Notes: generated by a model not told the origin, from the sequence alone. Shown: positions 36,802 through 45,256, counted from the first letter of the stretch. The stretch is DNA of 64,000 bases from Amycolatopsis marina (GCF_900111885.1 NZ_FOKG01000001.1:124001-188000), one strand, 5' to 3'. Made by a program: numbers and translations.

Positions 36802-36975
36802 TTCCTCACCGAAGAATTCCTCTACTCGCGCACCTGGGCCAGCGAACAACACCGCTCACACGCACTGAAAGTATGGAACATCCACTACAACTACCATCGA
36901 CCTGCCGCCGGAAACCAACCCCCAGCCACCCTGCTCCACACCACCGTCACCAACGTCCAGACCTCATACAGCTAG
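36802..36975 (+). mobile_element. IS481-family transposase C-terminal remnant
   Basis: 57 codons from FLTEEFLYSRTWASEQHR through KVWNIHYNYHRP to NVQTSYS and stop TAG. The YNYHRPH-like end and the final Ser are the C-terminus of IS481-type DDE transposases; the catalytic residues are missing. Directly fused to an IS701 remnant. Confidence 0.75.
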
Positions 36976-37163
36976 TCCTCGGCCAGTGACAGGGCCTGAC
37001 TGGGGCAGACCTGGATGGCCTCCCTGGCCGTTTCCAGGTCGGCGGGGCGTTCCACCAGCACGAGCACGGTGCCGTCGTCCTCGCTCTGGTCGAAGATCTC
37101 GGGATCGGTGAGCACGCACTGGCCCGCCCCCACGCAGACGTCCTTGTCGGCGACGATTCGCAT
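36972..37163 (-). CDS. 3Fe-4S ferredoxin
   Basis: 63 residues. CVGAGQC near the start and CPSQAL near the end are the Cys pattern of single-cluster ferredoxins that serve actinobacterial P450s. ATG at 37163 follows AGGAGGGG. Eight bases after the P450 stop, so it is the electron donor of that enzyme. Last codons overlap the IS481 remnant. Confidence 0.92.
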   Translation of the reverse strand: MRIVADKDVCVGAGQCVLTDPEIFDQSEDDGTVLVLVERPADLETAREAIQVCPSQALSLAED

Positions 37164-37171
37164 ATCCCCTC

Positions 37172-38356
37172 CTACCAGGTGACCGGAAGCTCGTACAACC
37201 CGTAGACGTTCGCATCGTCCTTGAACCGCAGCTCCTCGGCAGGCACCGCGAGCCGCAGCCCGGGTATCCGCTGGAACAGGGTGTCGTAGACGATCTCCAG
37301 CTCCATCCGGGCAAGGTTCTGCCCGAGGCACTGGTGCGCGCCGAACCCGAACGCGATGTGGTGCCGGGCGCCGCGGCCGAGGTCCAGTTCGTCGGGATTG
37401 TCGAACGCCTCAGGATCGCGGTTGGCGGTGTTGCTCAGCCCGACCACTCCCTCGCCCGCGTGGATGAGCACCCCGCCGATCTCGACGTCCTCCACCGCGA
37501 AGCGCGACGTGGCGAGTTCGGCGATGGTGAAGTACCGCAACAGTTCCTCGACCGCGTCACGGGTTTTCGACGGGTCCTCGCGGAGGACCGTCAGCGCTTC
37601 CGGACGCTCCAGCAGTGTCATCGTGCCGAGCGAGATCATGTTCGCCGTGGTCTCGTGCCCGGCGATGAGCAGCAGGAAAGCCAGGCTCACCAGCTCCTCG
37701 CGGTCCTCGGTCTTGCCGAGCTGGCGGCTGAGCAGGTCGTCGCCCGGGTTCTGCTCCTTGCGGGTGATCAGATCGGCCAAGTACGACCGGAGCTCCTCGA
37801 CAGCGGCGATGCGATCGTCGGCCGAGGTGGTGCGGCTGAGCAGGGCGGCCGACCGGGCCTGGAAGAACTCGTGATCGCTGTAGGGCACGCCGAGGAGCTC
37901 GCAGATCACCAGCGACGGCACGGGCAGGGACAGCGCTTGCACGAGGTCGGCCGGGCGCGGCCCGGCGAGCATCGCGTCGAGGTGCTCGCCGACGATCTCC
38001 TGGATGCGCGGGCGCAGCGCGGCCATCCGCCTGACGGTGAACTCGCCGAGGACCGCGCGCCGGGCAGGGCCGTGCTCCGGCGGGTCCATGCCGATCAGCG
38101 ATGGCCGGAACTTGGCGATCCGGCGCTGGTCGCCGCCCCCGATCAGCGGGAAGTTCGGGTTCCGCCGGTCGGAGCTGAACCTGGGATCGGTCAGCATCGC
38201 GCGAATGTCCTCGTGGCGGGTCAGCGCCCACACCTCGTGCCCGCCAGGCAGGGTCACGCGTGAGATGGGCTCCTCGGCGCGCCGCCTGCGGTGCTCCTCC
38301 GGTGGCGCGTACGGGCAGCTTCTGGTGAGCGGGAGTTCCGTGGCAGCGACGGTCAT
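37172..38356 (-). CDS. cytochrome P450
   Basis: 394 residues, soluble bacterial class I type. Oxygen-binding I-helix AGHETTANMI, K-helix EELLR, and the heme loop FGFGAHQCLGQNLARMELE with the Cys ligand. The ferredoxin gene follows and a TetR gene is divergent, so this is a small regulated oxidation unit. Substrate unknown. The start is ATG at 38356; earlier in-frame ATGs would run into the divergent promoter. Confidence 0.93.
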   Translation of the reverse strand: MTVAATELPLTRSCPYAPPEEHRRRRAEEPISRVTLPGGHEVWALTRHEDIRAMLTDPRFSSDRRNPNFPLIGGGDQRRIAKFRPSLIGMDPPEHGPARRAVLGEFTVRRMAALRPRIQEIVGEHLDAMLAGPRPADLVQALSLPVPSLVICELLGVPYSDHEFFQARSAALLSRTTSADDRIAAVEELRSYLADLITRKEQNPGDDLLSRQLGKTEDREELVSLAFLLLIAGHETTANMISLGTMTLLERPEALTVLREDPSKTRDAVEELLRYFTIAELATSRFAVEDVEIGGVLIHAGEGVVGLSNTANRDPEAFDNPDELDLGRGARHHIAFGFGAHQCLGQNLARMELEIVYDTLFQRIPGLRLAVPAEELRFKDDANVYGLYELPVTW

Positions 38357-38359
38357 CGT

Positions 38360-38372
38360 GTACTCCGAGTAT
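38360..38372. promoter_or_regulatory. candidate TetR site in the P450 divergon
   Basis: GTACTC-C-GAGTAT, an imperfect dyad, lies four bases before the P450 start; GTACTC occurs again at 38402. It is weak but is placed where the divergent TetR could bind. Confidence 0.25.
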
Positions 38373-38454
38373 GCGGACGAATACATTCCATTTAATTCAC
38401 GGTACTCAAGCGGAAGGAGTTCGTCCACCTACGCTCAGGTGCGACAATCTGGCC

Positions 38455-39087
38455 ATGACCGCCGATGCTGACCTCCGACTGCGGGCCGACGCGCGCCGCA
38501 ACCGGGACCAGATCATCGCGGCCGCCAAGCAGGTCTTCGCCGAAGACGGCCCGGACGCACCGATGGAAGAGATCGCGCGGCGGGCCTGTGTCGGGGTCGG
38601 CACGCTCTACCGGCGTTTCCCGGACCGCGAGGCGCTGATCCGCGGGGTCGCGCGCGACAACTTCGCCGCCGTGCTGACCGAGGCACGCGCGGCCGCCGCA
38701 GAGGAGCCGACCTCGTGGAAGGCACTCGTGCGGCTGTTGAGCCGCTCGCACGAGCTGCAGTTGTCGATTCATCTCTCACTGGTGTCGCCGCTGGCCCGCC
38801 GGGTCATCCGGGAGGATCCGGCAACCGGCGAGTTCCGGCACGCGATACTGGAGGTACTCGACGGCATCGTGCACGGCGCACAGGCGGAGGGGATGCTGCG
38901 CAGGGATGTGGCCAGCGGGGACATCGCCGTCGTGGTGTCGATGCTGCTGCGCCCCATGCCCCACGACGACAAAAACATGGCCGAAATGATTCGGGATCGA
39001 ATGCTGACCATCCTGCTCGACGGCCTCCGCCCGGGCTCGGCCCTGCCGGGCAGGCCCATCACCAGCGACAAACTCCGCAGGCCCTAG
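38455..39087 (+). CDS. TetR-family regulator
   Basis: 210 residues. DNA-binding part RRNRDQIIAAAKQVFAEDG and VGVGTLYRRFPDREALI is the standard TetR helix-turn-helix; the C-terminal ligand domain fits the AcrR-like type. Divergent from the P450-ferredoxin pair, which it probably represses. ATG at 38455 has no obvious ribosome site. Confidence 0.88.
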   Translation: MTADADLRLRADARRNRDQIIAAAKQVFAEDGPDAPMEEIARRACVGVGTLYRRFPDREALIRGVARDNFAAVLTEARAAAAEEPTSWKALVRLLSRSHELQLSIHLSLVSPLARRVIREDPATGEFRHAILEVLDGIVHGAQAEGMLRRDVASGDIAVVVSMLLRPMPHDDKNMAEMIRDRMLTILLDGLRPGSALPGRPITSDKLRRP

Positions 39088-39129
39088 CCGGTCGCGACGC
39101 ACGCCGGCCGCATGGCGTCGAGCAGATCG

Positions 39130-39639
39130 TCAGCTGCGTCGCCACGACAACGGGTCGTCGAAGTACGACTCCTCGTCGACCTCGTCGTTGTCGCGGCGCG
39201 ACTGCCTCTCCTCCGGCTTGTTCTCGGCCTGCGCACCAGAGGGTTCCGTGGGAAGCACGCCGATCTCGATCAGCTTCTCCATGTCCGCCGGTGGGATCGC
39301 GGACAAGGAGTCGAAGGCGGCGGCTACGCGGTGGTCGAGTCCGCCGGTGGCCAGTCCCTCGACGACCTCGCGCCAGGTGAGTTCTCCGCGGTTGATCAGG
39401 TCGATCACCCGCTGCCATTCGTCGGTCAGCGCGTGGCCGAGAACGAACTTCCTGATCCGCTCGACCTCCTCGGCAGTGGGAGGTCCGGAATCCTCCGCCA
39501 CCTTCTGCGCGATCTCACCGGCCTTCAGCCGGACCTCCCTGGCCTGGCTGAACGCCTGGTCGATGCGATCGTCGAGTTCCCGGTCGGCCCGTTCCATTTC
39601 CGGTCCGAAGAAGCCGCCGTCCGGTTGGTTTCGCATCAT
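39130..39639 (-). CDS. hypothetical protein, WXG cluster
   Basis: 169 residues from ATG at 39639 (GGAAGGGG ahead). Mostly helical and charged, with EELDD-like acidic stretches and WRRS at the C-terminus. Third gene of the DUF3558/WXG-like unit, 15 bases after the WXG gene stop. No known domain recognised; likely a partner of the secreted protein. Confidence 0.65.
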   Translation of the reverse strand: MMRNQPDGGFFGPEMERADRELDDRIDQAFSQAREVRLKAGEIAQKVAEDSGPPTAEEVERIRKFVLGHALTDEWQRVIDLINRGELTWREVVEGLATGGLDHRVAAAFDSLSAIPPADMEKLIEIGVLPTEPSGAQAENKPEERQSRRDNDEVDEESYFDDPLSWRRS

Positions 39640-39654
39640 GCAACCCCTTCCCAA

Positions 39655-40911
39655 CTAGCCGGCGTTCGCCGCGATCTCGTCCAGGTCGTCGAGTGCGCCT
39701 TCGGCCTTGTCGGCTTCCTCGTTGACCGTGGTTGTCTGTTCCTCCATGGCGTCGATGTGCTGGTTGATCGTCTCGGTGGTGTTGTAGGCCTCCTCGAGGC
39801 TGCCGACCTCGGGGATCTTCTGGACCGTCGCGACGAGCTCCTCGAGCGTGCCGAAGTATTCCTGCATGGACTCGACGATGTTCTTCATCGCTTCGAAGAG
39901 ATCGAAGATCGCCTTGGCGGTGTCGATGATCTCCACGATGTCGTCGTAGAGGTCGTTGATGTCAACGCCGAAAACCTTGCCCAGCCACTTGCCCGCGGTC
40001 TCGATTGCCGTCCACGCCCAGCCGACGACGGGCATTGCCTTCGTCGCGATCCTGCGGGCGGCCTTGATAATCACCTCGATGGCGTCGATGGCGAGCTGGG
40101 CGATCTGTTTGGAGACCTCGGCCACCTTCTCGAACCCCTTCGAGACGAAGTCGCCCAGCTGCTCGCCCGCGTAGACGGCTCCCTTGCGCCAGAACAGATC
40201 GAGGAACTGCTCGAAGGCACTCGCCGCGTCGCCTTCCCAGTGTTCGGCCGCCAGAGTGGTGGCATTGTCGCCCATGCTCGCGGCAACAAGGCCGAGATTC
40301 GCCCCGACGCTCTGCCACGCCTTGCCGTTGGCCTCGATGCTGTTGTAATTGCCCGCGAGCGGGGAGATCAGCGAGTCGGTGAAGCCCTTGCCGCCGTCCA
40401 CTTCGAACTCGGCCCAGATCCAGTCCAGCACGGTCAGCACCCCGCCGGTGTCCAGGTCGTCGGAGTAGTTCGTGTCCGGGCGGTCGATGGGAGAGATGTC
40501 GAGTTCGGCGTAGTTGAAGCTGGAGGTGCCGACATCTCGATGGCGGTCGTAGCCGTCGCCGAATCCGTAACCGGATCCGTAGCCGATCGCCTCGTCGGTG
40601 TCGGAGTCGAGACCGTTGCGCTCGATCAGCGAGCGGTTGTCGTCCTCGGTGTAGCCATACTGCTTGGCCACATCGATCAGGGCGTCGCCGAGTTCGCAGA
40701 GTTTGCGCTGCATCAGGCTGAACGCCGAGCCGACCAGCACCGAGGCTTCGCCGTTGACAATGTCGCCAAGGGGCTCGAGCAACCCGGTGAATCCGGCGTC
40801 GCTCATGCCTTCGTCACGCGCGAGCTCTTCTATTCTCGCCAGGTTGTACCCGGCCTCCGCGCTCAAGTAGAGGCCGAAGTCCGCAACCTGGTCCTCATCG
40901 ACTTTTACCAT
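39655..40911 (-). CDS. WXG100/ESX-associated large helical protein
   Basis: 418 residues. A helical N-terminal part, a linker with YGSGYGFGDGYDRHRDV, then a central helix-hairpin with AEHWEGDAASAFEQFL, a W-x-G turn of WXG100-type proteins, followed by long helices. It probably is a substrate or partner of an ESX/type VII secretion system; no ESX ATPase or membrane genes are in the window. ATG at 40911 follows an unusual ten-base G run. Downstream of the DUF3558 lipoprotein gene. Confidence 0.7.
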   Translation of the reverse strand: MVKVDEDQVADFGLYLSAEAGYNLARIEELARDEGMSDAGFTGLLEPLGDIVNGEASVLVGSAFSLMQRKLCELGDALIDVAKQYGYTEDDNRSLIERNGLDSDTDEAIGYGSGYGFGDGYDRHRDVGTSSFNYAELDISPIDRPDTNYSDDLDTGGVLTVLDWIWAEFEVDGGKGFTDSLISPLAGNYNSIEANGKAWQSVGANLGLVAASMGDNATTLAAEHWEGDAASAFEQFLDLFWRKGAVYAGEQLGDFVSKGFEKVAEVSKQIAQLAIDAIEVIIKAARRIATKAMPVVGWAWTAIETAGKWLGKVFGVDINDLYDDIVEIIDTAKAIFDLFEAMKNIVESMQEYFGTLEELVATVQKIPEVGSLEEAYNTTETINQHIDAMEEQTTTVNEEADKAEGALDDLDEIAANAG

Positions 40912-40916
40912 GATCT

Positions 40917-40926
40917 CCCCCCCCCC
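40917..40926 (-). repeat. G10 homopolymer in the ribosome site of the WXG gene
   Basis: Ten consecutive C on the plus strand (G on the coding strand), five bases before ATG at 40911. It is the ribosome site itself. Homopolymer slippage would change spacing and translation, so this could be a phase-variable switch. Confidence 0.6.
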
Positions 40927-40947
40927 AGTCGTTTCACGAACGAGTAT

Positions 40948-41538
40948 CTATTCCATGGCGGATTTCGCATTCGCCAGCAGTTCCTCGGCCAGCGGACGAA
41001 CTTGTTCCAGCTCGGTCTTCCCCGTGACCGAGATCGTCAACAGCAGCCGCTCACTGTCTACGGTGAACACAACGCCGAGCGACGACGCGTTGACGGCTTT
41101 GCCGAGGACCGCGTCGCGGCCGAAGCCGGCCAGGGTGCCAAGTCCCGGCACCGCCTGATGAGCGCCGACAACCTTGTCTTCCTGGGTGCGATCGGTGAAG
41201 ACGCCATCCAGCACCTCCTGATCGGACTCGCTCGATCGGGTCGCGCTCAGGTCGGTCGAAACCGTCGGGAATCCTTCGCTGTCGTAGTCGCACTCGTAGG
41301 ACACGGTTACCGGAGCCCGGCCCCGCTTCATGCCCTCGCTGCCTTCGACTGTCGTGTCGAAGGCCTTCTCGATCGCTTCGTCGCTGAGCAGGTCGCACAT
41401 CTGTTGCTCGGTCAGTGCCTCAAGGCCGGAGGGTCCCTGCGCGGCCGGCTGCGAGTCCCGGCCCGTGTCGGCACCCTCCGATGAGCAGGACGCAAGTACG
41501 AGGGCTGCGGCACAAAGACTCACGACTACGCGAAACAT
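40948..41538 (-). CDS. DUF3558 family lipoprotein
   Basis: 196 residues, lipobox LASC (Cys18) after a short hydrophobic stretch. The core domain has LTEQQMCDLLSDEAIE and YECDYDSEGFPTVS, with two Cys that likely form a disulfide. Anchored outside the membrane. First of three genes with the WXG-like and a hypothetical gene, a combination common in Pseudonocardiaceae. ATG at 41538 after TGGAGGGAAT. Confidence 0.85.
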   Translation of the reverse strand: MFRVVVSLCAAALVLASCSSEGADTGRDSQPAAQGPSGLEALTEQQMCDLLSDEAIEKAFDTTVEGSEGMKRGRAPVTVSYECDYDSEGFPTVSTDLSATRSSESDQEVLDGVFTDRTQEDKVVGAHQAVPGLGTLAGFGRDAVLGKAVNASSLGVVFTVDSERLLLTISVTGKTELEQVRPLAEELLANAKSAME

Positions 41539-41720
41539 GGATTCCCTCCAGGGTGTTTCCGAGATGATGAGGGAACACGGTCCCAGGTGTGTATCCCGTG
41601 ACTGATTCGACGCTAACCGCGCCGGAACGGCTCCGGTGTCAGGTGAACACCTGACACCGTACGAGCGGTGCGGCTAGCGAGGATGAACCGGAAAGTGGCC
41701 GTCCTCAGAGGACAAAAAAG

Positions 41721-41754
41721 AAGCCGCCCCGTCGGTCTCCCGACGGGGCGGCTT
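41721..41754 (-). terminator. Rho-independent terminator after the phosphodiesterase genes
   Basis: 15-bp stem AAGCCGCCCCGTCGG/CCGACGGGGCGGCTT, loop TCTC, followed on the minus strand by a run of six T. A textbook terminator, just after the minus-strand stop at 41765. Confidence 0.92.
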
Positions 41755-41764
41755 CCGGTTCGTG

Positions 41765-42631
41765 TCAATCGAGTTTCGGCGGGGATTCATCCGGGTCGTT
41801 CTCGAGCAGGAAGTCACGCAGCCCTGGGAGGTCGTCGGTGTTGAGGTGGTCGGCACCCGCGGCCACCAGTTCACGCCACACGGCTGTTCGGGCGGCACCT
41901 TCGAGATCCGGCGTCGCCCAGAAACGCACGCGGTACCCGGCGGCGTGTGCCTCATCGACGATCCGCCGCAGCTTCGCCCGCTGGCTCTCCGGCATCGCGT
42001 CCGCACCCCGCCAGGTGAAGTGGCGCGTCCAGTTGTCGCTGACCAACGGCATGAAGGTCGCTGGAATGCCGGCACCGAGATCGCTCAGCCTGCCGTCGTA
42101 TCCGGCGAGCCGCACCCGCTGTTCGAGCATGTCCGCCTTTGGCCGGTTACCACTGATGACGACCTCGACGGCCCCCGGACGTTCGTGGCCTTGTGTCCAC
42201 TGGGTCAGCATGGACCGGTAGCCACGCAACGCCTTGTCGATCGCTGCGTACGTGGCGGATCCGTCGCTCTTGATATCGATCAGCAGTTGAAACCGGCCGT
42301 CCCAGTGGGGGTGGACACTGCCCTTGTTGGCGCGAGTCAGCGAAGCCAGCGGATCGAGATAGAGCCGCTCCAGCGTCCGGCCCTGCCGGGCATCGCCGCG
42401 ATCGTGCGCGACCCGGAGTTCGCCGTCGATCAGCCACACGTCCGCTTCCACGGACGTGAAGCCGTGCTCGACGGCGTCGAGCAGCGGTCGTTCGTGTTCA
42501 TAGTCGTTGTGGGCGTGCGCCCGCTCCAGTGGTTGCGCTCCTGACCAGGAGGGCGTTGCCGTGGCGCTCACAGGCGAAGCCAGTCCGAGGCAGAGCGCGA
42601 GGGTCACGAGGAGTACGTGAACTCGCCGCAT
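41765..42631 (-). CDS. secreted phosphodiesterase (PI-PLC/GDPD fold)
   Basis: 288 residues with a signal peptide (SPVSA/TATPS). RAHAHNDYEHERPLLDAVEHG and EADVWLIDGELRVAHDR are the metal-binding and catalytic pattern of phosphodiesterase-fold proteins related to glycerophosphodiester phosphodiesterases and Aim6. Acts outside the cell on phospholipid-derived substrates (inferred). Its ATG lies one base after the upstream phosphodiesterase stop, so both form an operon. Confidence 0.85.
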   Translation of the reverse strand: MRRVHVLLVTLALCLGLASPVSATATPSWSGAQPLERAHAHNDYEHERPLLDAVEHGFTSVEADVWLIDGELRVAHDRGDARQGRTLERLYLDPLASLTRANKGSVHPHWDGRFQLLIDIKSDGSATYAAIDKALRGYRSMLTQWTQGHERPGAVEVVISGNRPKADMLEQRVRLAGYDGRLSDLGAGIPATFMPLVSDNWTRHFTWRGADAMPESQRAKLRRIVDEAHAAGYRVRFWATPDLEGAARTAVWRELVAAGADHLNTDDLPGLRDFLLENDPDESPPKLD

Positions 42632-42632
42632 G

Positions 42633-43496
42633 TCAGAGGTTCCTCTCCCGCAGGATCTGCCGGAGCACGGCCGGGTAGTCGGTGATGATGCCGTCCACTC
42701 CCAGGTTGCGGTACTGCCGCATGAGCCTGCCGGTGTTGAGGGTGTACACGCTGATCGTCATGCCCAACTCGTGCACCCGGTCCACCAGTGCCCGATCGGT
42801 TACCCGGTAGCTGGGGTTGATCTGGTCCGCCCACTCGCTCGCCGCCACCAGTTCGGCCTCGGTCGGCCGTGCGCCGTAGAGCAGGCCGACCGGCACCTCC
42901 GGAGCGATCTCGTGATAGGCGAACATCGAAACATGGTCGAATGACTGGATGACGAGATTTCCGGCGGCCAGTGCGGAGGGCAGGTATCCCGGGATGTCCG
43001 AGAGCTCCTGGTGGATCTCGGCCTCGATGCCCGGGTACAGGGCAGGGCTCTTCACCTCCAGCAGCAGGCCCGCTCGTCGGCCCAGTGCGTTGACGACTTC
43101 ACGCAGGGTGGGAACCGGCTCACCCGCGAACTCGTCGGCGAACCAGGAACCCGCGTCCAGACTGCGAATTTCCGCCATGGTGAAGTCACCGACCCGCCAC
43201 GGCGCCCGGCCGGGGAACACCTCCTCGGCATCAGTGGTGCGATCCAGCGTGACGTCGTGCAGCACGACCAGCTCGCCGTCGGCCGAACGCTGCACGTCGA
43301 CCTCGACGAAGCTGGCGTGCTGCCTGAGGGCGACCTGCACCGCGGCGACGGTGTTCTCCGGCGCGGAGCCGGACGAGCCGCGGTGGGCGATGTCGGTGAC
43401 GGCTCCTGGCTCGGCCTGAACCGGTGCCGTGCCGGCCAGTACGGCCAGCAACGACAGGCTCATCGCCGCGAAAGCCCGAGACAAGGTCAGGCGCAT
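42633..43496 (-). CDS. secreted glycerophosphodiester phosphodiesterase
   Basis: 287 residues, signal peptide ending VQA/EPGAV. IAHRGSSGSAPENTVAAV and FVEVDVQRSADGELVVLHD are the GDPD metal- and substrate-binding motifs; TTDAEEVFPGRAPWRVG fits the loop that follows. Splits glycerophosphodiesters to glycerol-3-phosphate and alcohol, scavenging phosphate and carbon. First gene of a tandem pair; ATG at 43496 after GAAAGAGG. Confidence 0.92.
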   Translation of the reverse strand: MRLTLSRAFAAMSLSLLAVLAGTAPVQAEPGAVTDIAHRGSSGSAPENTVAAVQVALRQHASFVEVDVQRSADGELVVLHDVTLDRTTDAEEVFPGRAPWRVGDFTMAEIRSLDAGSWFADEFAGEPVPTLREVVNALGRRAGLLLEVKSPALYPGIEAEIHQELSDIPGYLPSALAAGNLVIQSFDHVSMFAYHEIAPEVPVGLLYGARPTEAELVAASEWADQINPSYRVTDRALVDRVHELGMTISVYTLNTGRLMRQYRNLGVDGIITDYPAVLRQILRERNL

Positions 43497-43723
43497 GGGG
43501 ACCTCTTTCCGGTGGGGGACAGGCGCCCTTCACGCTGACGATCTCCGATGCCCCGAACGTAACGCGGAACCGGCGGCCAGGTGTCGGTCGAATGTCACTA
43601 TGTCGGTGATTTGCGCGAAGCATCCTGGTTCGGTTCCTTCTTACCAGTTCGCTGCGCGCAGTTCGCCGAAATTTCACCCCCACCGAGAGGGAGATGCGCA
43701 CCGGGATCAACCGGCGCGACCAG

Positions 43724-44059
43724 CTAACCGGGACTTTGTTCGGTGTTGCGACCGCGGGCTTCGTCCAGCTGATCCTCGAGGGTGACGATCCGGCATGCGG
43801 CATCGAGGGGAGTGCCCTGATCCACCAGTTCCCGCAGCCGCGTGGCAAGGCGGAGCTGGTGTCGGGAGTAGCGACGGTGGCCGCCGGCGGAGCGCTGCGG
43901 CTCGATCAGGCCCGTGCCGTCCAGGCTGCGCAGGAAACCCGGCGTGGTTCCGAGCATCGCCGCGGCCCTGCCCATGGTGTAGGCGGGATAGTGCTCATCA
44001 TCGAACTTGTCGTCCGCGGTCGAACTCGCCGCAGCCGTCTCACCGGGCTCAGGGGTCAT
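43724..44059 (-). CDS. MerR-family regulator (HspR-like, short)
   Basis: 111 residues. YPAYTMGRAAAMLGTTPGFLRS is the MerR winged helix and GGHRRYSRHQLRLATRLREL the wing and helix. C-terminal coiled coil is short (DQLDEARGR). The wing-type GHRRY resembles HspR and other small MerR-like heat-shock or stress regulators; no heat-shock gene is adjacent. ATG at 44059 follows GGAGGTG, just after a hairpin (44078-44109). Confidence 0.85.
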   Translation of the reverse strand: MTPEPGETAAASSTADDKFDDEHYPAYTMGRAAAMLGTTPGFLRSLDGTGLIEPQRSAGGHRRYSRHQLRLATRLRELVDQGTPLDAACRIVTLEDQLDEARGRNTEQSPG

Positions 44060-44077
44060 TACACCTCCACATCACAA

Positions 44078-44109
44078 GGGACCCCGGCACCGCACGGCGC
44101 CGGGGTCCC
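44078..44109 (-). terminator. leader hairpin in front of the MerR gene
   Basis: 11-bp stem GGGACCCCGGC/GCCGGGGTCCC, loop 10 nt, located just before the MerR ribosome site. It would end transcripts coming from the upstream leader unless relieved, so it may be an attenuator or the end of a small RNA. Confidence 0.6.
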
Positions 44110-44648
44110 AGGGGTTGGGTTTCATCATTGCCAACCGACCGTGAGGTCGGCTTCTTATACCCGGGTCCGCCTGTACGGCAGACCTTCCGGGGATCGCGTA
44201 TCCGTAACCGAGAACCACCTGCCAATCTGATGGGACTGCGGTACCCGCCCGGCGAAACACAGCCACGGCGGGCGATCCAATGATGCGACCTTTCCCTTCT
44301 TTCCAGTGTTTTCCAGTTTCCTTGCGCTACCGCGAACGTCACCGGCTGGAACCCCTTACCCAGATCGGCCCCAGCACGCCTGACGTCGCTGGTCACTGCC
44401 CGGAGCCCCGTCACTCATGGCTCCGGCGCACCTGACCGTCTTCAGTGCCTCGGTAAAACTTCGCGGGTAGTTACGTCATCTCCCGCGCCTGCTTGCTTTT
44501 CTGTCTCCGTACAACCAGAAGACTACACACAGCAGCCAGCGAATGTCTACCCCGGCCATCATAGATTTTTTGAGCTCGCCAACCAGGTAAAACGCGCTCG
44601 ACCGGGTGTCGATATGGGCGGCACGTACTCCTATCGGGTACTACGAGC
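44110..44648. other. long leader/intergenic region upstream of MerR gene
   Basis: About 540 bases with no convincing gene. On the minus strand it carries a hairpin CGGAGCC/GGCTCCG (near 44400), a second CCGACC/GGTCGG stem (44147-44161), and four GGAAA boxes spaced about eight bases apart near 44290-44325. A minus-strand 64-codon frame (44072-44266) reads partly like protein (SDWQVVLGYGYAIPG) but has no ribosome site. Could be a regulatory leader or decayed gene. Confidence 0.35.
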
Positions 44649-45059
44649 ATGTCGGGAGGTTTGTCCGATCTCGTGCCTGGTCAATCTGACGCCATGTCAG
44701 CAACCAACTCGTCCATACCGTCTCCCAGGAGAACCGCGGTACTGCGGCGCGCGCACGCCACCCAGTGCAGACAGGGCCATTCCGGCGCCGGGGACGGACC
44801 CCGTCGGGCGGCGTCCTGCCGAATCCGTGCGCTCATGGCAGCCAGAGGCCTGACCGTCACCGACGTCGCGATCACGACCGGACTCAAGGCCTCGTCGGTG
44901 CAGCGCTGGCTCTACGGGCGAAAGGCCCCGGCGAGTGATGAGCTGCTCACGCAGCTCGCCACCCTGTTCCGGGTCGACTTCGCCGCGCTGCTCGACTCCG
45001 GTGAACCGTGTGCCACGCAATACGTCCGCGCAGCCGACGCGGTACTCGCGCACGCCTAG
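44649..45059 (+). CDS. XRE-type helix-turn-helix protein
   Basis: 136 residues. The last 75 contain ALMAARGLTVTDVAITTG, SVQRWLYGRKAP and DELLTQLATLFRVD, a typical lambda-repressor-like DNA-binding domain. The N-terminal 60 residues are basic and low-complexity, so a later start (ATG 44694 or 44835) is possible. A MITE has inserted right at its stop codon, which the target duplication regenerates. Confidence 0.65.
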   Translation: MSGGLSDLVPGQSDAMSATNSSIPSPRRTAVLRRAHATQCRQGHSGAGDGPRRAASCRIRALMAARGLTVTDVAITTGLKASSVQRWLYGRKAPASDELLTQLATLFRVDFAALLDSGEPCATQYVRAADAVLAHA

Positions 45060-45219
45060 GAGCTGTTTCAGAAGGCATCTGTATGAGGTGATGTGTGGCG
45101 CGCCTGTGGCCGACGACCTCGCGAATCCGGCTGCGGACCGCTCGCGTGCCAAGGTTCGAATCCTCACGCGGGTCACGGTCCGTAGACGGGTTCGCGACCG
45201 CGCGCTTATGAAACACCGC
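45060..45219. mobile_element. IS5-type MITE (160 bp) with CTAG target duplication
   Basis: Ends GAGCTGTTTCAGAAG and (reversed) GCGGTGTTTCATAAG form terminal inverted repeats (12 of 15 bases). Both sides are flanked by CTAG (45056-45059 and 45220-45223), the four-base target duplication of IS5-like elements. No transposase inside. It contains GGTTCGAATCC, a T-arm-like sequence. Confidence 0.72.
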
Positions 45220-45256
45220 CTAGAGCTGGCTCAGGCGGCGGCCCTGATCGGCCCGC

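Noticed and set aside
44072..44266. 64-codon minus-strand frame before the MerR gene
   Set aside because: No ribosome site, weak start and it spans a hairpin. Mentioned only as part of the leader region.
45160..45185. GGTTCGAATCC as part of a tRNA gene
   Set aside because: Only a T-arm-like piece; acceptor, D and anticodon arms cannot be formed. It lies inside the MITE.
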